From Cristatella mucedo (Eukaryota > Bryozoa > Phylactolaemata > Cristatellidae), in contig WPIO01000018.1 of NCBI GenBank assembly GCA_009760855.2, forward strand, positions 2,727,501 through 2,787,500: 60,000 nt of DNA. Reading direction: 5' to 3'. Position numbers and translations under genes: made by a program. The notes beneath the pieces were generated by a model. It saw only the letters and a program-made list of their open reading frames with translations. It did not search any database and was not told the origin of the DNA. This document shows positions 24,028-36,207 of this stretch, in pieces. Each line of letters starts with the position of its first letter. Positions within the stretch are counted from its first letter, which is position 1.

Positions 24028-24083
24028 GATTTGGTAGAAGCCGAGCCTTTGGTACGATTTGGTAGAAGCCGAGCCTTTGGTAC
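24028..24083. repeat. 28-bp exact tandem duplication
   Basis: GATTTGGTAGAAGCCGAGCC followed by TTTGGTAC is present twice in direct succession. A partial third start (GATTCGGTACC) follows. Confidence 0.92.
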
Positions 24084-24424
24084 GATTCGGTACCTTTGCT
24101 CAATTATCGACGTCTTCCTATCCATTACCGATGTCTTCCTATTGCACGCCTTCTATGTATGTATTCCTGTCTAGCGCATCACTACAGCCTATTGGCCAGA
24201 TTCGCAAGCAAGTCACGTGACGCGTCTTTCGCCCTAGCTAAGCTAGTGCCTTCTGGAACGATCGAAAATCACGCTTACGTCTTTTCTTAAATGCGGTTGG
24301 GCGACAGGCAGCAAAAATTAAGCTGTTTGGCTTTCTAATTCCTGATAGAGACGATAAAGCGCAGCAGCAGTCGCCCGGTTTACTTTCGGTTAACTTAAGG
24401 CAAACCTTCGCACCTAGGTATGCT

Positions 24425-24570
24425 TGATATCGATCGGAGTGTCGGGACCTCGGTCTTGAGGTGCTTGAACTTGACGAGGTTGGTCCCGTTTTCGAGAATC
24501 GCAGCCGGCGACTATCAACCTTTACTATCCAGTGCAAGTGGGGTTGATAGCTACAGCTAAAGCCATTTCT
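24425..24570 (+). mobile_element. possible SINE1-related fragment
   Basis: TGAGGTGCTTGAACTTGACG, GGTTGGTCCCG, ATCAACCTTTACTATCCAGT and GATAGCTACAGCTAAAGCC echo the SINE1 subfamily order seen at 43620 and 34745. Weak and degraded. Confidence 0.4.
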
Positions 24571-26224
24571 ACCTCTGCATTGTTATGGAAGCGCCAACCG
24601 GCCTTGACGAACGTGAGTGACAGCTCAAAGGTAGAGTCTCTCCCGTTGTCTGGACGTATATCGCATCCGAGATCGAGCTAGCATCGAACAACCTCCACGT
24701 GGGCTTCCTGTGCAGTTCTAGAAGATCCCAAGCAACCGGTCTGCATTTGTTTTCAGCTAGAAACTACTGCTGATTAGCTGAGCTTGAACTAACTCGCGGA
24801 AAATCAAGCTATCAAGCCCCCCCCCGCCCCCAGAAGCGTGAGACTGTTTATCATCGCAGCGACTCCAGCAACAGCCAACTGCGGCAGTCATTTCACGCGA
24901 TCAACAAGCACAAGCAAAGCTCAAAGCTCACAGTCTGCTCCGCTCTCTCTCTCTCTCTTTTTCTCAGCATTTCTCCCCAATCTTTCAGTACGTGTAACAG
25001 TGCTAGCTGCGTTGAAGTTTGCTACATTTCTAGACCTCTGACTGACTCGTGATTGCCTTCTCGGCAGCACCGCATGTCACATAACTTCCTGCAAACGCAG
25101 CGAACTTAGCTTCGCTTCTAGCGCAAAAGCCGCTCGACCAGAAACGACCAGAAGACGCTTTTTCGTGCTGGCGCCTCCAAATGGGGCAGCAAATTCAAGA
25201 AGGCATCCCGATGCCCGCGGATAAAAGGCAAAAGCAGAGCACGACAGCAATCAAAGCGCCCTTAACTCTATAACACGTTTGCATCCTTGACGTATAGCTT
25301 TATATTCCACAGAGGACTATCGCTGTCTATGAAGGGGGCACGCAGTGCAACTGGCTAATCACCATTTCAAATGGCCTTTACATAATGACGAAATAGACCA
25401 GTCAATCTCCAGCAGATCTTCGGCGGCAGGAGCGAGAGGCCATTGCTGGTCGCACAGTAGCCGTCAGGTGCAGACCAAAGGTCTGCGCCGAAGCTCCGCA
25501 CTAGTTGGCTACAGTGCTCGTCACCTCGGCCGGCCGGAGTCCTAACGGAACCGCTTGCGAACGCCAATGAGTCAGCCGTCCAGTTTCTATTCATCCGCTG
25601 TATAAATCAACCCCTGGGGGATATGTACAATTAAAAGTTCTCTGTGTGCAAACAATAAGTTTGTTTCTTATTCGTGCTGATATTGAGGAACGTTGAAAGT
25701 GCCCGATTCAATGCAGCGGTTCCAGTTTACCTCTTTGAACGAGGCTACCGTCAATCGAGCTCGTGATTTCCACGAATGAGCGGCTGCGAGCACCATGCAC
25801 CCGTATTCATAAAGCAAAACGGCGTGCTAAGATGACACAAGAACAGTCAGTTGGCCTATGGTATCGTTTGATTAGGTCAGTGGTCAAAACAAGGTGCCGC
25901 ATCGTGTATTTTGTTGAAATGAGAGCAATATTTAGCGGAGAGCACATCTTGGATACGAGAGTAGAACAATGTCGTGGTTAGAAACTCTGCAGTCAACGGT
26001 CCTGCTGGCCTCGGCAAGCCGGATGCGTTGGGTATTCAGTACGGCAAGGTATTTTATAGGCCAGTTCAATATTGCTACAAACGCTCGCTGTGCGGCTTCC
26101 ACGTCCGAGCAGAACTAGGCAGCATAGACAGCGCTCGTAAGTGTGCTAGTCTCAGCCGACGCGTGCCGAATACTGGTGACGCCTGAACCTTGTAATACAG
26201 CTAGCGACTTGCAGGCGCAGTACT

Positions 26225-27130
26225 AATGGTCCTATCTCAGTGGGAGACTCCAGAGTGTTGACGTGAATGGACAAAGATCATCCGAGGTACCTCTGAAATA
26301 TGGAGCACCTCATGAAGCACCTCAGGGGTCCGTGCTAGGTCTGGTTCTTTTCACGGTTTATACTCTCCCTCTTGCTGATGTGATTGCCTTCTATGATTCT
26401 TCTGTGATTCTCCCTTCTACCATTCCTATCAAAGCCACTGTAACGAGTCGTGGCAGACCAGCTGAACTCTTACATTGAAACTTCAAATCTTGTTAGTAAG
26501 TTCCAGTCTGGCTTTAGAGCTAATCACTCCACAGAGTCAGCATTGCTTCGGGTGTACAACGATCTACTTAGGAATGCTGACATGGGTATAGTATCTCTGC
26601 TTGTTTTGCTTGATCTTTCGGCAGCTTTTGATACAATCGATCACAAAGCTCTTCTTTTGAGCACCTCCCATCTCGCCTGGGCATCACTGGCACTGCTCTG
26701 CAATGGTTCAGGTCTTATCTCAGGGGAAGACTTCAAAGATTGATGTGAATGGACAAAGATCATCCGAGAAACCGCTGAAATACGAGGTACCTCAGGACTC
26801 CGTGCTAGGTTCGGTTCTTTTCATGGATTATACTCTCCCTCTTGCTGATGTGATTACCGGGCACAATCTAGGCTTTCACTTCTATGCGGATGACACTCAG
26901 TCGTACCTTTGCTTTGATCCCTCCCAGCCTTCGAGCACCTCAAATTCTCTCAACTCACTTGCTGCGTGTATTGATGACATCCGCACATGGATGGCAGCAA
27001 ATTTTCTAAAACTAAACGACGATAAAACTAACTTACTAGTTATGGGCAAACCCAGTGTGATTCAGAAATTGGAAAGGCTGGCGCTAAAAATTGGCTCTGC
27101 CAGCATATCTCCTGTTGAATCAGCATGAAA
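26225..27130 (+). mobile_element. LINE B RT fragment with internal duplication
   Basis: Two overlapping pieces of one RT lie in tandem. Piece one (26225-26400) has DVNGQRSSEVPLKY and APQGSVLGLVLF and ends after LPLADVI. Piece two (26440-27130) restarts earlier in the element with ADQLNSYIETSNLVSKFQSG, FRANHSTESALL and LLDLSAAFDTIDH. It repeats DVNGQRSSEKPLKY, then continues through FHFYADDTQSYLCFD, DIRTWMAANFLKLNDDKTNL and KIGSASISPVES. The YADD motif is intact, but frames change near 26690-26740. It stops at 27130 with no C-terminal domain or 3' tail. Confidence 0.88.
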
Positions 27131-27134
27131 AGAA

Positions 27135-28920
27135 AACCATTCAAGGCACCACTGTAAGGTTGGAGGCCTCATTACACAGGCTGCTACATCGAAAGTTACC
27201 TCTGTAGCTCAGATGCATGCACATGTGCCACTGAACACACGTAGGTACCGCAGTGCCGCTTTTACGCAAGTACCTCTTTACACAGGGTGGCTACTTCCAC
27301 GTCTTTGATTCTTAGTTAGACGTCGACCTGTTTTCACTTTATTAACGCCACGCTTCCGTAATTGTTCATACAGGGCGTCGTTTACTTCCGTCGGTGAAAA
27401 CTCGCTCACGGCTGGTAAGACTGCGAAGGCGACTAGTCCGCGCCTTCCACCCCGCAAGAAGCAGAGCCACGATTAGCCACGATTAGCCACTTCGGCGTTG
27501 CACTGGAGTGCCAAGCAGGAGACGCGCCATGCGGGCACCCTGCGCGGAATCTGGGGGTGGAGGGGTGGGCAGGGAAGACGCTTAGTGCAAGCAGCTGTGC
27601 ACGCTCGCTAAATGCTGCCCCCCCCGCATCTTCCCGGAACTTTCAGCCGACGCTTTCAGGTTTGCATAGTCCACACGTGCGCGCTAGTGGCTCTTCGGCT
27701 GAGATGTGATTCATTTTTGCGCAGCGCGGCGAGTGCTAATGGACAGCTCGCGAATGCATTCAGCTGAGTCGCCATCCGTTCGGCTCCTCGCTTTTGAATG
27801 TCAGAGAGCAGCGTGCTTTTATAGGTCCGCTCACATTCCTTCGGTGCCATTCTTCACGGCTTTGAGTCTTTGAAAGGTAGCTCCTTAAGTCACTTATGAA
27901 GGCCTTCGAAGTGCACGCTCGCTACAAGAGCTCCAGTAAAGGCACTGCAGGTGTTCCCGTGAAGGCACTGCCAGATGTTGTAGGCGGTGGCTGATGCTGC
28001 AGTTGCTCCAGTCAATGATCGGCCGAGCACAGCAGCTCGATAGGAGAGACGCTTATTTGCACTCACATCGAGCCATGTTGCCGAAGCCGCTACTCCGTTG
28101 TACCTAAGCAGTTCTGACATCTTGTAAGCTTGTTGTCTGAAAGGGGTACGGTAGAACTGGAAGGATCTGCTCGATGCAACTTTCAAAGAACAGGGTATTG
28201 AATATGAATATTTTTATCGCTCAGCTGAAAGTCAGTCAAAATACCTCAACAACGGGTGACCGATTCGAACTCGCTTCGTTCGTCAACGATTCAAAGCGTC
28301 CAGTCGATCGCGAGGGTCGGCAGAGATAAACGGAATCCCCACGCCAGATCGTCGCAGACAGACAGACAGACGGACAGGGCAGACGGCCGCAGGGCAGATC
28401 GTCGCAGAATGAATTGCAGGAGCTCAGTTTAGATGCAGCAACTGCATGGACCAGGTTTTGAGTCGCAGAGCACTCCAACTAGTCATCGATAGAAATGGAA
28501 ATAGAGCGATGTGAAGCGGGTTCTGGTCAACTTATTGAAACAAAGATTGGAGCACCATATTTCGGCAAGGCTCTAGGGGAATTCCGATGGCGAAATTCTG
28601 GAATCGCCAATGCACACATCGCGGTCGGACGCAATTACCTTGGCTTGCAGCTGAGGCTTGCCTGTTTAAATATCGTCTAGCTGGCATTTATTGAAACTCG
28701 GGACTCAAGTCTGAAAGATACCGGACAGCATTCCGGCGTCGCGCATGCGCACAACGCCCGAATGCTGTCTGAATGAGAGATAAGGTTTTCATCGCTGGAA
28801 AAAGAGGAAATCGATTGGTCGTTCGATCGCACGGCCCGTCAAGCATATAACAGTGCAGATTAACGTTGAATTGGGGAACATTAACTTGAAAAATATGCTG
28901 CTTGATCGAGCGGCCACGCT
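27135..28920. other. no recognised gene; two unassigned minus-strand frames
   Basis: Minus-strand frames at 28186-27890 (98 codons) and 27850-27656 (64 codons) are nearly adjacent and have a balanced composition, so they might be decayed coding sequence. I recognise neither. A CAGA-like run and a doubled CAGATCGTCGCAGA word lie at 28355-28410. Confidence 0.45.
28723..28770. repeat. 48-bp imperfect palindrome
   Basis: GGACAGCATTC and GAATGCTGTC(T) bound a GC-rich centre GCGCATGCGC. About 20 of 24 positions pair. Confidence 0.7.
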
Positions 28921-28927
28921 TGCTTAG

Positions 28928-29725
28928 TGATGAATAGGTGATGCTACTGTGCGACCTTCACCACGTGCTCGTAATCTAGGTGTCGTGTTAGACAGCTGCC
29001 TCAATTTCAAAAGCTTCATTCAGAAGACTGCCTCTACAGCTAGCCATCACATCCGATCTCTATCCAAGATTAGAAGCTGTCTCCCACAGTGGCTTGTAAA
29101 AAACTTAACTAGCTCTTTAGTTCTGTCTCGGCTCGATTATTGTAATTCCCTTTTGGCTGGGCTGCCAAAGAAAACTATTACGCCACTACAGCGGACTATG
29201 AATATGGCTGCAAGGCTGGTCTTCAAGTCCCAACGGTTTGAGCACGTTTCGCCTCTGCTGAAAGAGCTAGGATGGTTGCCGTTTGAGCAAAGGATACAGA
29301 GCAAAGTTCTTACGCTGACCCCCGAGGCCCGCCATGGCTTGGCTCCTTCGTACCTAGCTGAAATGCTGCATCAGTTTCAGCCTGTTCGCGCCCTCACGTC
29401 CTGTGTGGACAATGCATTAGCTGTTCCATTCCTCCGCTTAAAGACTGTTGGCGACAGAAGCTTTAGCTCTGCAGGTCCTAGACTGTGGATCTTGCTTCCA
29501 CAATTCTTAAGCAACGACAACTACTCTCTGCCGGCTATGGCACATCTTTTTCAGCGGTCCTTTCCACTTTCTCTTTGTTGCGTGAGACGAAGTCTGTTGG
29601 CTACCGAATGCGCACCGAAAGCCGCTTAGGCTGTGAGTGCGCTATACAAAACTCTCCTGCGTAACACCCACATGGTCTTTATGGCTTTGTGGAATTACTG
29701 ACGGAGATACATTACATTACATAAT
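28928..29725 (+). mobile_element. LINE A, 5'-truncated, C-terminal domain and 3' UTR
   Basis: Homology starts abruptly in the GDAMVRPSPRARNLGVV region. The frame stays open for 226 codons to 29629: ARNLGVVLDSCLNFKSFIQK, LDYCNSLLAGLPKK, NMAARLVFKSQRFEHVSPLL, LGWLPFEQRIQSKVLT and FSSAGPRLWILLPQFL. The stop is followed by the LINE A 3' UTR (CCGCTTAGGCTGTGAGTGCG, GCGCTATACAAAACTCTCC) and an ATTACATTACAT end. Nucleotide identity with 55820-56664 is visibly high, so this is a fairly young insertion. It lacks the catalytic RT region. The 55-base stretch at 56404-56460 is partly deleted here. Confidence 0.92.
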
Positions 29726-29849
29726 ATGGAACTCCCAAAGGAGTAGGTAGCACGGTAGCCCAAGTAAGAGGAGGATGTTTCAGCTCATCTATCTCGTTCT
29801 TCTACGTACCTGAATTACCCTTACCCGTCCTATATTTACCCAAACTTTA

Positions 29850-30174
29850 GTACGACCAGAAGACATACTGCAATAATGTTTTTTGTATTCGCTCGCGACT
29901 GAAATTGCGATGAAACTTGCGACATTTCCAGCTCGTTGAGATGACTAGAAACCGAGGGGCAGTTTTATGTAAGAGCACGTGCCTGCAGGAGTAAAAAGGT
30001 TGGCTAGGTGCACAGTTTGGAAGCGTTTGAAGTGACTTGCTTGTATAATTTTCTGAGATTACCTTGAACTTGACTCGATGCTCTATTGGGAGCAAGCAGA
30101 GCTCAGACGCAAGTGTTGCGACATGGCAGCTATGCCGTTATCGTATGACCGAACGAGCCGCTGAGTGCTCGAAC

Positions 30175-30230
<56 letters not shown>

Positions 30231-31680
30231 TGTATATACATATGCTAATTTGAAAATCTACCGCAGGATTTTCACTGACGTCCACTTTTTCGCATACCAC
30301 CGCGCAGCTAGCAGCCATTAAAAAGCCTGGTGATATAGTATTTTCGATGAAAGTATAAAAGCCGAAACGGCACTAACATTGTCGGTATCTATTCCAGTCG
30401 TGGAAGAACCATGATTGAATCAAAGAGCTGCACGGCTTAAAAGTTAACACACTATTATCCAAACAATATTGCGCTGCACAACAATTTTCAAAGCCAAAAA
30501 TAAACGGGAAGCCTGATTTGCGGAAGGGAAAGCAGTACTCGGCGCCGACACATGACCGCCTCATTTTTTCAGGCGGACACTACGGCATCTGTTTCTCTCA
30601 AAGCACTGCTGAAACATTCAATCCTACCACTCCACTTCATAGCGCCAGAATACGGAGCAGAGCGTAGACGTTGAATTTCGGAAAAAAAATTGTATCAGGC
30701 CCAAGATGTCGATTTTTCAGACTAGACTGCGCATGTTACCGCCCGCAGAATAGGTCACGCACTCGATTAAGCATTGTCCGGAGGTCGCATCGTGTAAGCA
30801 CCTCGTATTCCCAGATTCTGCACATCAGAACGCGCATGCATCAATTTCTTTCTGCAACGTTTTTCCCTTTTTTAAATCAGCGGAGAACCACGAAACCTCA
30901 AGAACCTTAGTACTAAAGCGAGTCGCAAACATTCGTCTCCCTCGCCCATTCTGATCAATCCTCCATCTCACGGATCATTCTTATTTTGCTGTTGCCACCG
31001 GGTGCACACCTTGACTGCAGGATTGCGACGCGAGAGCGCTATCTTCTTGGCTACGCCGATTCTGTCATTAAACGTGTCGCGGCAGCAAACGGGACCGAGG
31101 TCAAACTGCAGACATTTAGTGACTGGGTCATAAAAACTCTGCACTTCCGGGAATTTAAATAGCGGTTGCGTGAACTTTAGCACCGAGAAGTTTGAGCGCC
31201 GTGGACACAACGGCGGCAGACTGCTCGATTCTGATGTCTCGAGCTATTAAATTACATTTTCGGGCGGTTAACCTGTATCAGGCCGCTGTCGCGATTGACG
31301 CCAACCGCTATCCTCACCAGTCCAGAGTCTTGAACTAGAGTACAATCTGTAGGATTGCGTAGAGCTCAGCGGAAACTCAGGACGTTTTTCAAAAGCATTC
31401 GTGGACTATTGGCACTTTTGAAGAAGTGCAATTCCGAGATTGTCCCTTCGCATCGTCCCGTGCTAGCGCAAGCGCAGGCGTAGTAAACCCATCGACGCTG
31501 CCTCGCTCCGCGGCAGGGCAGAGCGAGGCAGCACTGCCGCCGCCCGCCGGCCAAGGACACCACTTCGCGGAGCTGATTGCGCCGCCGCAGTGGCCATGAC
31601 GGTATTGGCCGAAAGCTTCAGAGCTTCAACGAGTCCGGGATCTGACGACATTTGACTTGAATAAAAAAGTTAAAAGCACA
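29850..31680. other. no recognisable gene
   Basis: Mostly unassigned sequence apart from the TA repeat at 30178. A CpG-rich stretch begins near 31430. Confidence 0.55.
30178..30228. repeat. (TA)n microsatellite
   Basis: About 50 bases of TA, then TTCATGTATATACATATG. Confidence 0.95.
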
Positions 31681-31682
31681 AC

Positions 31683-31800
31683 TCATTCATTCATCAGCCC
31701 TCTCCGAAGAGGACTGAATCTCTATTCGGGCGCTCAACACATGCCGCTGAGCTCGAGCCCACGTCCTCGATCGTTTAGGGCGAGCACCTTCCACAATTGT
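31683..31800 (-). mobile_element. SINE2, partial
   Basis: CTCTCCGAAGAGGACTGAAT, CTCTATTCGGGCGCTCAACA, GAGCTCGAGCCCACGTCCTC and GGGCGAGCACCTTCCACAAT show tail, B box and part of the head. The first bases of the head are lost. Confidence 0.8.
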
Positions 31801-31977
31801 AGTGAGCTCCTTTCACGGATCGCGGCTAAGTCCGGGTTACCCATTAGCCAGCGGTTGGCTGCGGTCGAAGACTGAGCTCGGCTTCCAGCGCTGGTGGGCG
31901 GGGCGTGGCGGTACGGCAGCAGCGCGGCCTGGCGTCGCGCCGCCCGAGCTCGCCTCGCATTCAGTCTTCGCTTTTGT

Positions 31978-32185
31978 AATTTAATGTATCTCCGTCTGTA
32001 GCTCCGCAAAGCCATACAGACTAAGTGGGTGTTACGCAGGAGAGTTTTGTACAGCGCACTCACAGCCTAAGCGGCTTTCGGTACGCATTCGGTAGCCAAC
32101 AGACTTCGTCTCATGAAAGTGGGAGGCATAGCAGAGTCAGAGCAGTTGAGGCAGTTTCCTTCTCCGCACCGCTCTGGAGCGAGCC
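31978..32185 (-). mobile_element. LINE A 3' UTR fragment
   Basis: On the plus strand it reads AATGTATCTCCGTCTGTAGC, AGGAGAGTTTTGTACAGCGC and CAGCCTAAGCGGCTTTCGGT, the reverse complement of the LINE A 3' UTR. Only the last 200 bases are present. A CA repeat begins 100 bases later. Confidence 0.87.
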
Positions 32186-32282
32186 CTCCTGCTCTCCTGT
32201 TTCTTGCCGCAACTTGACAGAACGCAGTCGCGCGAGGCCATCGCGCGCGGGGTAACGGTTTCTCACTCGGTTCGATAGCTAT

Positions 32283-32682
<400 letters not shown>

Positions 32683-32689
32683 ATAACTC

Positions 32690-33710
32690 TGGTCGATCTC
32701 TACAGACTGATCGGCCAGAATAATGGCCACCTTTCACCTTTTTTAGTCTTTGTGGTGACGCTGCGGAACTTTGAGAGCTCGTACGCGAGCGCGTGCCTCC
32801 CATGTGCCTCGGCCGCTGGTGAACGTTGCGAACAAACGTCGCGACCAGATCCGGCGCACGCAGTCGCCACGCTGCCCGCTAAGGGGCCCTTTTGGTCGAC
32901 GGCGAGCGGGCAGGTGACTCTACTGAGCGTATCCGCGTCTGACGCTTGGCGACCGCCCACGGTTCAAAAATACGTACGTACTCGTCAGCGCGAAATTGGG
33001 CAGCACGAGCCCTCCGAGCTCCATGGGCTGACGCTTCGCGTATGCGCATAAGTGCGCCGCCTCAATGTACAAAATGCACTGTGCACTGCACTGCTGTCGG
33101 CGGCACCTGGTCGCGGAGGCAGCTTACGGCGACCCAAAGTCGTGCAGCAAGGCATACGAGTGCCTCTGCGCGCATTCTCGATAGTTCAATATTTGTGGAA
33201 AACGCTTGTAGCTTTTAGTCAGCTACATGCTCGCGTCGAGGCGTGCTGACCCGTTTGTTTGGGAGATAGTATTCGTTGGCAAAACTAGGGTAAACATGAG
33301 TGGCTCGTTGCAGCTTACGGGAAGCAGTTTTAATGGAAACACGTTGGCGGGCACATCGGTTTGTGCATTCTAATTTTGAATATCTTCCCAGCGTCAAGTT
33401 CCTACAAAGTCCTAAAAAATGTGATAAACAGATATCCTTGGGAATCAAAAATTGCTAGCGCCTTCAGCAAAATATTGACGCTCGGAGAACGTCCGCCCAT
33501 TCTCTGCACGAATGGTAGGGGCTTTTCGGTTGAAGCTGAAAGTGACTCAAAATCTGCGCCTCAAGAACATCGCTCTCACTTCAGTTGTCTCTCTTTCTTC
33601 CTCTAATTTCTCCGGTAAATCAGCCCAGTACAACCCACGCTCCCGACGCCTGATCTCCCGAAAGTTTCCCTTAAGTGACGTACGTGCCTATCTACGCTAC
33701 CTGACTTAAC
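32690..33710. other. no recognisable gene
   Basis: The first 550 bases are CpG-rich with open but unassigned frames (32752-33051, 32946-33218). The remainder is ordinary sequence. Confidence 0.5.
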
Positions 33711-33714
33711 GGCC

Positions 33715-33860
33715 TCACTTGTATAGCGGCACAAGAGCCTTACCGGCCATCACCACCGCTTGCAGTTGGCAGTAAAGGATCGCCCACTGCAGGATTCGAA
33801 CCCGCGACCTCGATAGAGAAAAGCGAGCACCTTACCTCCTGGGCTATCGCAGCCCCAGCT
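33715..33860 (-). mobile_element. SINE1-related, divergent head
   Basis: The plus strand has TTGTATAGCGGCACAAGAGC, CACCACCGCTTGCAG, then CAGGATTCGAACCCGCGACC (B-box complement) and AAAGCGAGCACCTTACCTCC. The tail half matches SINE1. The head has a different A-box region (AGGTAAGGTGCTCGCTT on the minus strand), suggesting a subfamily. Confidence 0.83.
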
Positions 33861-34106
33861 ACCGTGGGCAGAAGCACTTCCTCCTACCCGTTGCGAGCCA
33901 ATCTCTGTCCGTTCATTGGCGCGCTGGGCCACTGAGCAGCGCATAAGCTGGGAATGGCGACCGGCAATAATGGCGATTCTGTTTGCGGCGGCCTCGTTCT
34001 CAGCAAGCACGCGCTGTCTGCTTGTGGAACGGTAGCCGGAGCGACGAAGACTTTGCTACGCGCGCTCGTAGTGCTCCGCACCCGGACGCGAGTTCGGTCT
34101 CGCGAG

Positions 34107-34188
34107 ACAATGAACATTTAATCTGTGATTCTGAAAACGTAAATTCGTGAATTTACGCTTGCAGAATCACAGATTAAATGTTCATTGT
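34107..34188. repeat. 82-bp near-perfect palindrome
   Basis: The arms read ACAATGAACATTTAATCTGT then GATTCTG on both strands, followed by (A/G)CGTAAATTC next to the centre GTGAATTTACG. Only the few bases at about 34134-34137 mismatch. It would form a long hairpin of roughly 40 paired bases with a very small loop. Confidence 0.9.
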
Positions 34189-34197
34189 TCGATGAAA

Positions 34198-34240
34198 ATT
34201 GATAAAATTGATTTATGATTATTGATAAAATTGATTTATG
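34198..34240. repeat. 20-bp direct repeat beside the palindrome
   Basis: ATTGATAAAATTGATTTATG occurs at 34198-34217 and 34221-34240, separated by three bases. Confidence 0.9.
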
Positions 34241-34744
34241 CGAAATATGCGCTGGCAGATTTTGCAGACATCTTCTGGAGGTGGACTACGAGACCACCGA
34301 CTTTGGCTGCACAAGGGGCCCAGGCTCGTGCGAACCGAAAAATGCCTAGGCTTTCAGAAAGCCATCGAAAACTCGCTCGCCTAACATTCACCACGTCCTT
34401 GTGGCTTTGTGGAGCTGCAGCACTCCATGCGGACTAGGACCATCCGAAAATTCTTAGGAGCCCTTGGAATTCTAAGGCTCGCAATGCTAAGTCCGGCAGC
34501 CTCCTCTGCGCACAATGCGGCGATCGAAATCGCTAGGATAATTCGGATTATTTTAAATTAAATTAGGATAATTTCGAGTTTCCAGTGATAGGATAGAAAT
34601 ACCTCCTCGCTGGAAACTCGAAAAGCACAGCGGGATGAAGAAGTGAATTCGCTCTCCTTGGTGAACATTCCGAGGCTTGAGAATCCTCACGTATGCTCCT
34701 AAGTTTATTCTTATTGACGGCAGCATTGTATTTCCCCTTTGCAT

Positions 34745-34840
34745 CTTAGCCCGAAGGTGAGGTGCTCGCACTCTTCGCGATGGGGGTCACGTGGATTTAA
34801 GTCCGGTTGCGGGCGAGCATTTATCGTCCACTGCACGAGA
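34745..34840 (+). mobile_element. possible SINE1-related head
   Basis: AAGGTGAGGTGCTCGCACTC, a GGATTTAAGTCCGG B-box-like word and GTTGCGGGCGAGCATTTATC follow the order of the tRNA-like head. Only the first half is recognisable. Confidence 0.4.
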
Positions 34841-34959
34841 GGAGCGATCAGCTAAGCTCCTTCTGCTGCAACTCTGAAAGTGAAGCTGTCGAATTGGCTT
34901 TACTTTACTTTACTTTTACTCTTTATCTTTACAACTTCAATCAGAATACCCAGGCTAGT

Positions 34960-35090
34960 CATCATGTTCGACCCCTGTGCAGAATTTGGGACTACTTATT
35001 GCGGCAGCACGCTTAGTATCTCCTTGCAGCTTATCGAAAGTGCCTGGAAAGATATTTAGTTCTCTTACGGTGCTATACAAATGTTTTTAT
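34960..35090 (+). mobile_element. LINE B-type 3' end fragment
   Basis: CTTGCAGCTTATCGAAAGTG then CCTGGAAAGATATTTAGTTC and TCTTACGGTGCTATACAAAT is the shared 3' end. The upstream bases resemble the ends at 15530-15590 and 5300-5350 (CAGCTTAT ahead of the tail). A LINE A fragment follows within 80 bases. Confidence 0.6.
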
Positions 35091-35164
35091 ATTGTCGTTT
35101 TCAACTATTTCACTAGCTTCCCAGACGTTTATCGACGAAATTACTAAAATTGCGCATTGTTAGG

Positions 35165-35400
35165 ACTACAGGGGAAAAAACATCCAGCCTCTACTACAGT
35201 TGGTCGCTACTATAGCCCGAGGGCTCGTTTCTAAATTCAAGAAATTCAGACGGTCGCTGACCCAAAAGGCCAGCCACTGCTTGGCTCCTTCATAACTAGC
35301 TAACCTGCGTTCCAGTTTCAGCCTCCTCTTGCCCTGAGGTCCTCCGCCGCAGACTATAACATGGCTGTTCCATTCCAGAAGGACTGCTCGACGTAAAGAT
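35165..35400 (+). mobile_element. LINE A C-terminal fragment
   Basis: CGCTGACCCAAAAGGCCAGC, CACTGCTTGGCTCCTTCATA and ACTAGCTAACCTGCG match the LINE A segment encoding TLTHKARHGLAPSYLAEL; GGCTGTTCCATTCC matches LAVPF. There are several indels. No 3' UTR follows. Confidence 0.75.
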
Positions 35401-36200
35401 GGCTCCGAGACAAGTGCAGAATCGGCCGCTTCCTTCATAAGCTAAGGTTGAGCTTCTTGTACCGATACTAATCTTATCGATACACGTACACGCATTTGCA
35501 AATACCCACATCATGGCGCATATGTAAACATCGATATAATGTCTACGAAGCTCGCGCGATATTTGAAAGAACGCGACCATAACAATAGCACCATAGCGGG
35601 GGAGTGAGGAAGGCGTATCGGACAGAATATGGCCGTGCTGTTGACGGAAGTCGATGAGCGCCTGCCGGTCTACACGTACGTCTACGGCTGCGTAAACTGT
35701 TACCCACCTTTTGGGTCGGTTAATGGGGGTCGTCAATGCCCAGTGGTATCCTTCCGTTAGCCTAGGAATGAACTCATTTTCATATACAGCTGGACGCGGA
35801 GCTGCTAATATTAAACCTCTGCATACATTTTGGATTCGTACTGCGGGACTCGGGCTGAAGGGGCTGTTTCGGCGCCGAGCGGTTTGGGTTAGCATCATTG
35901 AGCCTCTGAATATGCCTGAGCCTCAGCAGCAAATTAAGATATTCTTCGTATTTCAAATGCCTCGTATTCAATAAAAGAATCAAGAATCGTGCTAAGTAAT
36001 TGACAGACAATGTTGACGCCAAATGATACCAGTAAATACCAGCGCCGCGATCTTGGCCTTGAAGATGCTAGCAGACTCAGGAAATGACCGAGACAGATCT
36101 ACTGCCTGTCTGCAAACGCACCCGTGTTCGCTTGGGAAAAAGTGAGGAAGTTTAGACGCAGGCATTTTTACTGATGGGCCTTATGGCTCGTACGGACGCT
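35400..36200. other. no recognisable gene
   Basis: A 200-codon minus-strand frame (35898-35296) starts in unassigned sequence and runs into the LINE A fragment on the opposite strand. No known motif. Confidence 0.55.
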
Positions 36201-36207
36201 TTCATCT

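Larger units (their letters stand above)
23700..26220. other. no recognisable gene apart from small repeats
   Basis: Contains the 28-bp duplication at 24028 and a possible SINE fragment at 24425-24570, described separately. A CT run lies at 24942-24960. Other open frames are short and unassigned. Confidence 0.55.
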
